Under the pieces are notes generated by a model that saw only the letters and a list, made by a program, of their open reading frames with translations, was not told the origin of the DNA and made no database searches. A program made the translations under genes and the position numbers. Of a stretch of 36,614 nucleotides of DNA, positions 15,157-22,498 are shown one piece after another. Source of the DNA: a virus; IMG/VR virus record IMGVR_UViG_3300018411_000050, positions 1 through 36,614 of that record; one strand, written 5' to 3'. How positions within the stretch are numbered: position 1 is the stretch's first letter; each line of letters opens with the position of its first letter.

Positions 15157-15184
15157 TTGACGGCTTTTTGGGCAAGCATATAAT
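15157..15184 (+). promoter_or_regulatory. Sigma-70 promoter ahead of packaging/structural genes
   Basis: TTGACG (15157-15162, 5 of 6 consensus) and a perfect TATAAT (15179-15184) are separated by 16 bp. Transcription would begin near 15191-15193 and run toward the zinc-ribbon, terminase and structural genes with a leader of about 285 nt. An inverted repeat GCTTG/CAAGC (15155-15159 and 15173-15177) spans the -35 and spacer. It is the only clear sigma-70 promoter I found. The adjacent operator-like array suggests it is regulated. Confidence 0.78.
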
Positions 15185-15335
15185 GCCTTTAGCACGCGCA
15201 GCGGCCCCCGGCTGGGGTCAGCCAACAAGAAACAAGACAAACCAACAAAGACAAAGAAGAATCGAAGATTCAAGTTAGAAACATTGTTACACCTCACTCC
15301 TGTATTAATTCCCAAATCTAGTTTGTAATAGCTCA

Positions 15336-15360
15336 AGCCGCATGGCTTTCCTAGCCGGAA
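15336..15360 (+). promoter_or_regulatory. Back-to-back small hairpins in the late leader
   Basis: AGCC-GCAT-GGCT (15336-15347) is followed without a gap by TTCC-TAGCC-GGAA (15348-15360). These two adjacent stem-loops would lie in the 5' leader of the transcript from the promoter at 15157-15184. No T-tract follows, so they are not a terminator. They may be structural or processing signals; stems of only 4 bp keep confidence low. Confidence 0.3.
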
Positions 15361-15385
15361 GGGCAGAAGCGGGAATGAGGTAAGA

Positions 15386-15408
15386 GCGAGAGCGGAGCAA
15401 GGCGAGAG
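15386..15408. repeat. GCGAGAG direct repeat in purine-rich tract
   Basis: GCGAGAG occurs at 15386-15392 and 15402-15408 within a G/A-rich stretch upstream of the terminase genes. Short direct repeats near terminase can mark packaging sites, but nothing here proves that. Confidence 0.35.
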
Positions 15409-15442
15409 TTTAGCTCGAAGCACATAACATGTTTCAATTTCC

Positions 15443-15455
15443 GAGTCTTCGACTC
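15443..15455 (+). promoter_or_regulatory. Hairpin just upstream of the zinc-ribbon gene's ribosome binding site
   Basis: GAGTC-TTC-GACTC forms a perfect 5-bp stem ending about 9 bp before AAGGAG. It is followed by AATTATT rather than a T-run, so it is more likely a leader structure influencing translation or RNA stability than a strong terminator. Confidence 0.4.
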
Positions 15456-15475
15456 AATTATTAAGGAGAACCAAA

Positions 15476-15670
15476 ATGAGTAAAGGTAGTCACGATTGCC
15501 GCAAGCATTGTCGCGGTTGTGGCCACATTGTTGATTTAGTAGCTGGCGAATGCCCAGTATGTGAATATGTCCATTATGTGGATGAAAAGAAAAACGATGT
15601 AGAGCCACAAATGACAAATGAAGAATTTAACCATTTGTATTTGATTGAATTTAAGAAGCCAGAAGTATGA
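15476..15670 (+). CDS. Small zinc-ribbon protein upstream of terminase
   Basis: This 64-aa protein has four cysteines in two pairs: CRGC (about residues 12-15) and CPVC (about 26-29), plus nearby His and Cys residues, forming a likely zinc ribbon. The C-terminal half is acidic. AAGGAGAACCAAA precedes its ATG. It overlaps the terminase start by 4 bp (ATGA), so it is co-translated with it. It is the first gene downstream of the regulated promoter. It is too small and unlike known small terminase subunits for me to call it TerS, although a DNA-contact role is possible. Confidence 0.7.
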   Translation: MSKGSHDCRKHCRGCGHIVDLVAGECPVCEYVHYVDEKKNDVEPQMTNEEFNHLYLIEFKKPEV

Positions 15671-17670
15671 GTGCCATCCCAATTGATGAACAGCTTGATG
15701 GCTACATTGCCAACCTGCTTACACAATACTATGGCGACCTACTAAAGGTTAGTAGAAGTCGTGGAATACCATTGACACTACCGCAGTTGCGTAAATATGT
15801 ATCAGAAAATGAATTTATTGTTGAACAATACGATAAAGCCATTTGCAGTGAGATTGAAGGTCAAGGCCTTGAAACAAACGCTGTAATCAAAGCACTTCAA
15901 GAAGCACAACTAGCAGCACTGCGAAGCGCCGACCACAAGAACAACACAGTTTACAGTTCTGAGATTAAGAAAATTATCACAGAGGGTAAGGTTGAACTTG
16001 ATAGCAACGGCGATGTTGCTGTTGTTCGTGTAGCATTAAAGAAAACATCATTAGCACAAGCCATTATCAACAATCCGCTTGAAGTGAATCTCGACGAGAT
16101 AAACAATGAGGATTGCACAGAGGCTCGCAACATTCTGATGGCTAGCTTCGAAACTTTTAGTAAGTGGGCTTTTGAATTGCAGATGGGATTCAAATTCCAG
16201 ATGCAAGATTTCCACAGTATCATTTTCGATGTATGTCAAGATATTGTCGATGGTAAACGTGATAGAGTAATTGTTACAATTCCACCACGACACTCCAAGA
16301 CACAGATTCTAAGTATCTTTCTTCCACTATACAGCTTTTGTCACAACGCTGGTTCGCACAACATTATCACTTCTTATGCTGATGACGTTGTTGCTGAAAG
16401 TAGTGGTTACATTCGCACCATTATGCTTAATGAACTTTTCATGAAAGTGTTTCCTGCATTGAAGATTGATGCGAGTAAACGATCGTTGGAACGTTGGGGT
16501 ACAACTAAAGGTGGCGTGCTTCACGCTGTTCCTTCTGGTGGTAAACTAACTGGTAAAGGTGCTGGCAGTTTGACACGAGTTTATTCTGGTTGCTTTGTAG
16601 TGGATGACATTATCAAGCCAAAGGATGCGTATTCAAACACTGTACGATCTGAGATTAACGATCGTTATGACAACACATTTATGTCTCGTTTGGCAAATGA
16701 TGGTGTTGTACAGAATGATGAAGGTGAACAAGTAAAATGTGCCCGCACTCCAATGTGCATCATTATGCAGCGTGTACACGATGAAGACCTTGTGGGGTAT
16801 CTACTTCGTGGTAACTCAAGTGATCGTTATGATTGGTTGAACATTCCTGCAATCATTGAGCCGGGTGTTGGCAGTAAAGATTGGTATGACAAGATTATTG
16901 AGAAGCAAGCCTATACTCATGCGAACCCTGTTATTTACAACTTGAAACGTAAAGAAGCAAAGTCTGCATTGTGGCCTTCTCGTAAAAGTTTGGAAAGCCT
17001 TGAGGCAATGAAGGTTGCTTCACCTTACACATTTAACAGTCAATACATGGGTGATCCAACTGCACAAGGCACTGGTCTTGTACAAGAAGCTTGGTGGCAG
17101 GAATATCTTGAACTTGATAAGTCACAAGTTATTCGTACATTTATGACTGCTGATACTGCATCGACAAAGATGGATTATTCAGATTATTCTGTTGTGTGTT
17201 ATTGGGCAGTAATGAGAAACAACGACCTCTACCTTGCAGACATTATGCTTGGCAAGTTTGAGACACCTGAATTGAAAATTGAGTTAATTAAGTTCTGGAA
17301 TAAACACAACAAGCTAGACCTTGGTTATCCCTGTATGCTGCCTACAGCATTGTACATGGAAGATAAAAGTTCTGGACAATTCCTTAACCAACAATTTACT
17401 CGTGATGGGGATGTTCGTGTATTGCCTGTACCTAAGGACAAAAGTTCTGGTGACAAGGTTGCGCGCTTCCTTAACACCATTCCGTACTTTGCACAAGGTA
17501 GAATATGGTTTCCAAGTGAGCATGTACATAAGTCACACGTTATGCGTGAGATTCTTGGCATGACTGGCTTAGGCAGTTCAACTGGCCATGACGACGTTGT
17601 TGATAACGTAAGTGATGCAGTTGTTATTCAATATAGTGGAAGTTCGGCTAACTATGAAAGTTGGGTTTAA
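15667..17670 (+). CDS. terL: Terminase large subunit with long N-terminal extension
   Basis: This packaging ATPase-nuclease is 667 aa, longer than most (about 450-550). ATPase motifs are a Walker A variant PPRHSKTQ at 206-213 and Walker B VVDD at 311-314. The RNase H-like nuclease shows Asp496 in TADTASTKMDYSDYS and HDD at 641-643 (GHDDVVD), with an intermediate acidic site near MEDKSSGQ. Residues 1-190 precede the ATPase core and are mostly helical, with no motif I recognise. No small terminase gene is evident next to it, so this extension might carry DNA-recognition functions. It overlaps the zinc-ribbon gene by 4 bp. Confidence 0.95.
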   Translation: MSAIPIDEQLDGYIANLLTQYYGDLLKVSRSRGIPLTLPQLRKYVSENEFIVEQYDKAICSEIEGQGLETNAVIKALQEAQLAALRSADHKNNTVYSSEIKKIITEGKVELDSNGDVAVVRVALKKTSLAQAIINNPLEVNLDEINNEDCTEARNILMASFETFSKWAFELQMGFKFQMQDFHSIIFDVCQDIVDGKRDRVIVTIPPRHSKTQILSIFLPLYSFCHNAGSHNIITSYADDVVAESSGYIRTIMLNELFMKVFPALKIDASKRSLERWGTTKGGVLHAVPSGGKLTGKGAGSLTRVYSGCFVVDDIIKPKDAYSNTVRSEINDRYDNTFMSRLANDGVVQNDEGEQVKCARTPMCIIMQRVHDEDLVGYLLRGNSSDRYDWLNIPAIIEPGVGSKDWYDKIIEKQAYTHANPVIYNLKRKEAKSALWPSRKSLESLEAMKVASPYTFNSQYMGDPTAQGTGLVQEAWWQEYLELDKSQVIRTFMTADTASTKMDYSDYSVVCYWAVMRNNDLYLADIMLGKFETPELKIELIKFWNKHNKLDLGYPCMLPTALYMEDKSSGQFLNQQFTRDGDVRVLPVPKDKSSGDKVARFLNTIPYFAQGRIWFPSEHVHKSHVMREILGMTGLGSSTGHDDVVDNVSDAVVIQYSGSSANYESWV

Positions 17671-17683
17671 TAAGGAGAATGCT

Positions 17684-17869
17684 ATGCTTAACACACGTCT
17701 GTGTAAGAAGGCATCGGGCAATAACCTTTTTCATATCGTAGATGCTAGTGGCAATATCATCGCAACTGTGGAAACAGTTAGTGATCGCGTAGAGCTACAA
17801 GTAACGACCCTGCCCGAGTATCATTTGGAAAAACCTAATGGTTACTCTAGCAAGCGGGATGATCTATGA
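17684..17869 (+). CDS. Small beta-rich protein before portal (61 aa)
   Basis: The ATG at 17684 follows TAAGGAGAATGCT and gives a 61-aa protein starting MLNTRLCKKASG. The middle (FHIVDASGNIIATVET, then RVELQVTTL) suggests a small beta-sheet protein, and the C-terminus is PNGYSSKRDDL. It vaguely recalls small CsrA-like regulators in its strand pattern, but the key CsrA residues are not clear, so I leave the function open. An in-frame upstream ATG at 17612 would overlap terL and lacks a ribosome binding site. The stop overlaps the portal start by 4 bp. Confidence 0.62.
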   Translation: MLNTRLCKKASGNNLFHIVDASGNIIATVETVSDRVELQVTTLPEYHLEKPNGYSSKRDDL

Positions 17870-19242
17870 GTGAAGAAGTAATCGACCCGAAGGATAAAGT
17901 TTTACTGGAAGCCATGGATCAACTTATTCAGGCAACTCCAGAAGGAACGATGCAAGCTGCTGATGGATTGGAAAACGTAGTCTCAGGACTGGGTGGTGCC
18001 AACGATAAAACAGTTTACAACCAGTGGCGACGTTCTAACGGTAACTCAGACCAAGAGGGTTTGATTACTCGTTTCCGTGAAGACTGGATTGCTCAAAAGA
18101 TTTGCACAATCATTCCGCTAGACACTACTCGTGCATGGCGTGAACTAGATAGTGAAGATGCACAAGATGCTGATGAACACTTCAACATGGCTGGCCTTTT
18201 TAATGAGGCTTACAAGTGGGCACGTGTTTATGGTACTTCTGCTATCCTTCTGGATATCAAAGGTACTGGTAAGATGGATACACCACTTGACCTAAATCGG
18301 TTGAAGAAAGGTTGTATCAATAGTTTGCAAGTAGTGGATCGTACACGGCTGTTAGGTACTGGTGGCATTAACACCAATCCACTTTCACCTTGGTATGGTC
18401 AACCTGAGTTCTATATGATCGCAGGTAGTACAGCACGCATTCACCATTCACGATTGATTCGTTTTGAAGGTACACGTTTGCCGATGTACGAGAACTGGCA
18501 CAACCAGTGGTACTCGGATAGTGTACTACTTCCTTTGAATAACATCGTCGACAATTTCCACACTGCTGTTCAGGCTGCTGCTCAATTGGTAACAGAGGCT
18601 AACATTGATGTGGTAACAGTAAACGGATTGCAAAACATGCTGACAAACCCCGTTGGGGAAATGGCAGTAATGAAGCGATTCCGAATGATGAAGCAAATGA
18701 AGTCGGTTTACAACTGTATCCTTCTTGACAGCAATGAGGAATATGCACCCAAGAAAATTGCACTGAATGGTGTCAAGGATATCATTTGGGAATACTTGGA
18801 AGTTATTGCTGCTGCTGTAGGTATCCCTGCAACACGGTTCCTTTCAGCATCGCCAAATGGCCTGAATGCTACAGGTGAAAGTGATCTGGTAAACTATATC
18901 GACTTGTTGGTAGCGATTCAAAATATGGAGTACCGGCCACGCTTGAAGATTCTGGATCAGATTGTTCAAGCACACTTTGGCTTACCTGCTTGGAAGTATA
19001 AGTGGCGTTGCATCTTCCCTGAATCTTCTGCACAAAAAGAAGTTCGTGAGAAAGACACTGTGACATCTTTGGTTGCTTTGGTTGAAGCAGGTGTGCTTAC
19101 TCCAGAGGCGGCTCAAAATGTTTTGTTCACTAAGAACATTTATAGTCGTGAGGATATGGGAGCATTGCCAACTGCACCTCCACCGGGAGCAGCTAAGATT
19201 TCACGTCCGTCAGACGGGCCTGATAACAAAGGAGATAAATAA
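17866..19242 (+). CDS. Portal protein (DUF1073 type)
   Basis: This 458-aa protein would form the dodecameric ring through which DNA enters and leaves the capsid. The central region contains the conserved stretch IPATRFLSASPNGLNATGES, characteristic of DUF1073 portals, with HHSRLIRFEG and the WYSDSVL segment upstream. The C-terminus is a Pro/Gly-rich tail (TAPPPGAAK). It lies directly between terminase and the prohead protease, as expected. It starts in ATGA overlap with the small gene before it and ends by sharing one base with the next start. Confidence 0.92.
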   Translation: MSEEVIDPKDKVLLEAMDQLIQATPEGTMQAADGLENVVSGLGGANDKTVYNQWRRSNGNSDQEGLITRFREDWIAQKICTIIPLDTTRAWRELDSEDAQDADEHFNMAGLFNEAYKWARVYGTSAILLDIKGTGKMDTPLDLNRLKKGCINSLQVVDRTRLLGTGGINTNPLSPWYGQPEFYMIAGSTARIHHSRLIRFEGTRLPMYENWHNQWYSDSVLLPLNNIVDNFHTAVQAAAQLVTEANIDVVTVNGLQNMLTNPVGEMAVMKRFRMMKQMKSVYNCILLDSNEEYAPKKIALNGVKDIIWEYLEVIAAAVGIPATRFLSASPNGLNATGESDLVNYIDLLVAIQNMEYRPRLKILDQIVQAHFGLPAWKYKWRCIFPESSAQKEVREKDTVTSLVALVEAGVLTPEAAQNVLFTKNIYSREDMGALPTAPPPGAAKISRPSDGPDNKGDK

Positions 19243-20348
19243 TGAATCGTATGGTACGATTTCTTGATGAAGCATTTGATGTAGGCTTCCAAGATAAACT
19301 CCATATGCCTACCAAGCGCAAGTTTAAGATTAGTGGTCAGATGATTGCTCCTTGTTCTATCGCACGCACAGGCATCATGGAATACAAGGCAAAAGAATGT
19401 GGCTCGGCTTTTAAAGATCATGATCCAGAATCCATTGTCAAGATTATGACTTTGGCTGAGGATTTGTTTGATGAAGCTTCTATTGAGTCTTATCGTTCTG
19501 CACCTATCACTGTCGGTCATCCTACTGTTGATGTTGATACAGAGAATGCCAAAGATCTTTTGAAGGGTGTACTGGAAGGTATGCCAATGAAAGACGAAAG
19601 TGGTGAAATGCTTATTGGTACTTTGGTTATCAATGATGCAGATACAATTGCACTTGTTCGTGCAAACACTAACCAACTATCCTCTGGTCATACTGCCTCC
19701 TTGGTAATGTGTGATTTTGATACCGTTGGTTATCATGCCAAGAAAACAAATATCCGTGCAAACCATATCGCCATCGTGCCTAAGGGTCGTGCAGGCGTTG
19801 CTGCTATTGAAGACTCCGCAGAAGAACTTGAAGAAGTTGTGGAAGAACAAGAAACAGTCGAGGTGGTTCCGGAAGTTGTGATTGAAGCAGTCGTTGAAGA
19901 TGTTAAGGTTGTTGATGCCGCATTGGTACTTGAAGTGGAAACACTTAAAGCCAAGTTGGATAGCACCGAAGCAAAACTAACTGACGCTCTGGCAACAGTT
20001 GCAAAGCTACAAGACATTGATGCACTGGTTGAACAACGTATGGCATTCGTTGCAGAAGTGTTGTCCATCTGTGATGGCATTGATGTTAAAGGTAAGTCTC
20101 AAATTGAAATCAAACGTGAAGTAGTGACTAAGGCTTGCCCTACAGCACCAGCTAATATGTCTGATCAATACGTAGAAGTACGGTATGGCATCCTCCTTGA
20201 AGACAAGGATTTTGTACATGAGAAAGATACAGAAATGTCCACCATGTTGCGTGACGTTGCTGGTATTAAAGTAAAACACGAAGATTCTCAAAGTCCAGCA
20301 GTAATTGCTCGTGAGAATATGATTAAGCGTTATCAAGGAGATAAATAA
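19242..20348 (+). CDS. Prohead protease with scaffold-like C-terminus (DUF2213 type)
   Basis: This 368-aa maturation protein cleaves scaffold and capsid proteins during head assembly. The protease part (residues about 15-185) has His93 in VGHP and the candidate nucleophile region SSGHTAS at 147-153, followed by NHIAIVPKGRAG, a hallmark of the DUF2213 family. Residues about 190-270 are acidic and coiled-coil (EEVVEEQETVEVV, then VETLKAKLDSTEAKL), looking like an internal scaffold domain. Protease and scaffold therefore appear fused. No separate scaffold gene lies between here and the capsid gene, which supports this. Confidence 0.85.
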   Translation: MNRMVRFLDEAFDVGFQDKLHMPTKRKFKISGQMIAPCSIARTGIMEYKAKECGSAFKDHDPESIVKIMTLAEDLFDEASIESYRSAPITVGHPTVDVDTENAKDLLKGVLEGMPMKDESGEMLIGTLVINDADTIALVRANTNQLSSGHTASLVMCDFDTVGYHAKKTNIRANHIAIVPKGRAGVAAIEDSAEELEEVVEEQETVEVVPEVVIEAVVEDVKVVDAALVLEVETLKAKLDSTEAKLTDALATVAKLQDIDALVEQRMAFVAEVLSICDGIDVKGKSQIEIKREVVTKACPTAPANMSDQYVEVRYGILLEDKDFVHEKDTEMSTMLRDVAGIKVKHEDSQSPAVIARENMIKRYQGDK

Positions 20349-20350
20349 CT

Positions 20351-20842
20351 ATGCCTGTTCAATCTTACAACATTAACACCCCAGACTTCCAAGTCGGCAA
20401 TGTATATGGTCTGACTTACACTAACAGTGTTCGTGAAAGCTTCCGTGCTAAAGTTGCACTGAAGCAGGGCCTCGTTGTTAAACGTGGCACCACTGAGCGT
20501 GAAGTTGATCTGGGTAGTGCTGGTGCTGGTCAACAGTTTGGTATTGTTATTCGCCAGATGACCAATGAATCGGATTTCCGTCCGAACACTGGTGCAGCTC
20601 CGTTCCCTGCTGGTGCAATTGTTCCTGTCCTGTTGGAAGGTTCTATCTATGTCAACACTGTTGCTGCTGCAACTGCTGGTGGCGATGTATATGTAAACTC
20701 CACCACTGGTCAAGTTACCTCTGGTGCAACTGCTGGTTATGTCAAGGCTTCGAACATGAAATTCGACTCCTCGGGTGGCGCTGGTGATATTGTTCGTGTG
20801 ATGATTACTCGCGCGATGATCAACGGTACTGCTACTGTTTAA
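20351..20842 (+). CDS. Head decoration/structural cement protein
   Basis: This 163-aa beta-rich, Gly/Ala/Val-rich protein resembles the structural cement (Gp24-like) proteins that stabilise phage heads. It starts MPVQSYNINTPDFQVGNVYG and has the repeated turn pattern VNTVAAATAGGDVYVNSTTG. It is placed between the protease and the major capsid protein, the normal site for such genes. Codon bias is strong (GGT, CGT, CTG), as in the capsid gene, fitting a high-copy virion protein. CAAGGAGATAAATA at the end of the upstream gene provides the ribosome binding site. Confidence 0.82.
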   Translation: MPVQSYNINTPDFQVGNVYGLTYTNSVRESFRAKVALKQGLVVKRGTTEREVDLGSAGAGQQFGIVIRQMTNESDFRPNTGAAPFPAGAIVPVLLEGSIYVNTVAAATAGGDVYVNSTTGQVTSGATAGYVKASNMKFDSSGGAGDIVRVMITRAMINGTATV

Positions 20843-20869
20843 TTATTAAGAATAAAGGAGATTTGAATT

Positions 20870-21877
20870 ATGGCTCGTGAAGTAAAATTGCAAGATGGTT
20901 CTGTTGCTACCCTGAATGACCACTTTGAGAAGTTGGTTGATAACGATGCACGCCTGACGGATAACGATGGTGTGTTCTTCCAGCGTCAACTGGAAGTAAT
21001 TGAACAGACTACTTATGATGTTCTGTATCCGGATTTGGAAGCTCGTGATTGCTTCCCAACTCTGACCTTGGGCGGTGCTGGCGCAACTAGCCTCACCTAT
21101 CGTTCGTATGACCGTGTTGGTAAAGCACAAGTAATTAACGCTCGTGCCACTGACCTGCCAAAATCCAGTATTTCGGGTCGTGAATACTCGATCACTGTTA
21201 AGTCGGTTGGTTGTGCCTACGATTACGATATCGACGAAGTTGCATCCGCTCAAATGTCCGGTATGCCTCTGGAAGCTCGTAAAGCAATGGCTGCACGTCG
21301 TGGCTATGAAGAATATGTAAACGATGCTGTTTGGAGTGGTGATGCTACCGCTGGCTTCGTTGGTTTGTTCGCTCACCCGAACATTGCACACAACCCAGTT
21401 CCGGCTGGTGCTGCAACTACTACCACTTGGGCTACCAAAACCCCTGATGAAATTATCAAGGATTTGAACAACGCTTGTGGCGCAATGTATGCAGCTACCA
21501 AGAAGATTCACGCCCCGACCGAACTGTGGCTGCCTGTGTTGCAATGGAACTACATTGCTTCCACCCCACGTTCTGCAGTGAGCGACACCACCATTCTTGA
21601 CTTCTGGTGCAACAACAACCAGTTTGGTATTAAGAAGGGTGCTGTTAAAGCCCTGAACGCCATTGACGGCAAAGGTGATGCTGGTTCGGATTGCTTCATT
21701 GTTCTGGCGAAGACTACCCCGGAAGGTACTCAAACCGTCCGTATTCGTGAACCTCTGCCGCTTCAATTCCTGCCAGTGCAACTGCACGGTCTGGTCTATG
21801 AAGTCCCTGGCCGTGGTCGCTTCGCCGGGCTGGAAGTAACTTACCCGCGGGCGATTGATATTTGGTATGGCATCTAA
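20870..21877 (+). CDS. Major capsid protein (DUF2184 type)
   Basis: This 335-aa protein has the order and motifs of DUF2184 major capsid proteins, which adopt an HK97-like fold. N-terminal residues include FFQRQLEVIEQTTYDVLYP. The centre has AYDYDIDEVASAQMSG and AARRGYEEYVNDAVWSGD, typical of the family. The C-terminus ends EVTYPRAIDIWYGI. AAAGGAGATTTGAATT lies upstream. Codon use is the most biased in the window, as expected for the most abundant virion protein. A homing-type endonuclease gene follows immediately. Confidence 0.93.
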   Translation: MAREVKLQDGSVATLNDHFEKLVDNDARLTDNDGVFFQRQLEVIEQTTYDVLYPDLEARDCFPTLTLGGAGATSLTYRSYDRVGKAQVINARATDLPKSSISGREYSITVKSVGCAYDYDIDEVASAQMSGMPLEARKAMAARRGYEEYVNDAVWSGDATAGFVGLFAHPNIAHNPVPAGAATTTTWATKTPDEIIKDLNNACGAMYAATKKIHAPTELWLPVLQWNYIASTPRSAVSDTTILDFWCNNNQFGIKKGAVKALNAIDGKGDAGSDCFIVLAKTTPEGTQTVRIREPLPLQFLPVQLHGLVYEVPGRGRFAGLEVTYPRAIDIWYGI

Positions 21878-21906
21878 TTTTTGATGTAACTTAAAGGCTC
21901 AATATT

Positions 21907-22488
21907 TTGAAGATAACAAAAGCATATAGACCGGGTGAGATGTATTCCACCAATAATGGCTCTCTTGTTATCAAATCCAATAGTGAACGTATGAATTTCA
22001 GATGGGTGAAGTTCATACACACTGGATTTGAAAGGGAAGCTAGGGTCGATCACATAAAGAGTGGCAAAGTGAGTGATCCCTTTCATGCCACAGTTCACGG
22101 GGTTGGATTCCTTGGTGATGGGCCATATAAAACAAAACGTAAAACAACCTCAGGTAAGTGGAGGCCAAATAAAGTCTACGGACTGTGGGTTGCTATGTTG
22201 CAAAGGTGTTACGCGAATCCAGTAATGGGTAGTACATACAATAATGCAACAGTACACCACAACTGGCACAACTTCCAAACATTTGCCAAAGATTTTGAGT
22301 TGCTTGATGGTTATACTGATTGGTGTAATCCAGACAATGACTATCAACTAGACAAAGATAAGTATGGTGAAGGTGGTAAGTTGTACAGTAAAGAAACATG
22401 TTGTTTAATCCCACACCAAGAAAATCAAATGCTTAAAGCTGCATTTAATGGATGTATCAAACCAAGAAGCAATCCTTTACTAATATAG
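21907..22488 (+). CDS. Homing-type endonuclease family protein inserted after capsid gene
   Basis: This protein of up to 193 aa is not structural by sequence. It belongs to a phage family with the pattern W-x2-ML-x-RCY ... Y ... W-x2-F-x2-F ... LDKD ... YS-x-ETC ... N, here VYGLWVAMLQRCY, WHNFQTFAKDF and YSKETCCLIPHQEN. Such proteins are usually free-standing endonucleases of mobile character. The N-terminal domain (GSLVIKSNSER, KVSDPFHATVHGVGFLGDG) is also typical. The start may be TTG 21907 with AAAGG upstream; the next in-frame ATG is 21940. Codon use is weaker than in the flanking capsid genes, consistent with later insertion. Confidence 0.72.
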   Translation: MKITKAYRPGEMYSTNNGSLVIKSNSERMNFRWVKFIHTGFEREARVDHIKSGKVSDPFHATVHGVGFLGDGPYKTKRKTTSGKWRPNKVYGLWVAMLQRCYANPVMGSTYNNATVHHNWHNFQTFAKDFELLDGYTDWCNPDNDYQLDKDKYGEGGKLYSKETCCLIPHQENQMLKAAFNGCIKPRSNPLLI

Positions 22489-22498
22489 GAGAACCAAA

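Larger units (their letters stand above)
14976..15475. other. 500-bp gene-free region between nrdB and the packaging genes
   Basis: This is the only long non-coding stretch in the window. Its first 250 bp is G+C-rich (38/60 at 15001-15060), unlike flanking genes. It contains four consecutive CTGT-N8-ACAG-like boxes, a near-consensus sigma-70 promoter, a G-poor CAA/AAG-rich tract at about 15224-15257, small hairpins at 15258-15270, 15336-15360 and 15443-15455, and a GCGAGAG direct repeat. Open frames here (for example 15030-15278 on + and 15046-15423 on -) show no protein-like features, so I treat the stretch as regulatory DNA and a structured leader, possibly with a packaging site. Confidence 0.75.

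Noticed and set aside
15210-15223. GGCTG-GGGT-CAGCC hairpin considered as a terminator of a short RNA from the promoter
   Set aside because: It is followed by an A/C-rich sequence, not a T-run, on the + strand, so intrinsic termination is unlikely.
15030-15278. 82-codon + strand frame in the intergenic region
   Set aside because: It spans the operator-like array and promoter, lacks a good ribosome binding site and its translation looks random.
15046-15423. 125-codon - strand frame opposite the promoter
   Set aside because: It would be the only minus-strand gene in the window, it covers the operator array and promoter, and its translation has no recognisable protein pattern.
15320-15475. Possible tRNA, suggested by TAGCTCAA/TTAGCTCG and TTCGACTC words
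   Set aside because: I could not pair an acceptor stem or a five-base-pair T-stem around the TTCGACT loop, and no anticodon arm fits.
20846-21787. 313-codon - strand frame opposite the major capsid gene
   Set aside because: Strong codon bias on the + strand removes stops on the reverse strand; there is no start signal and the + strand gene is unmistakable.
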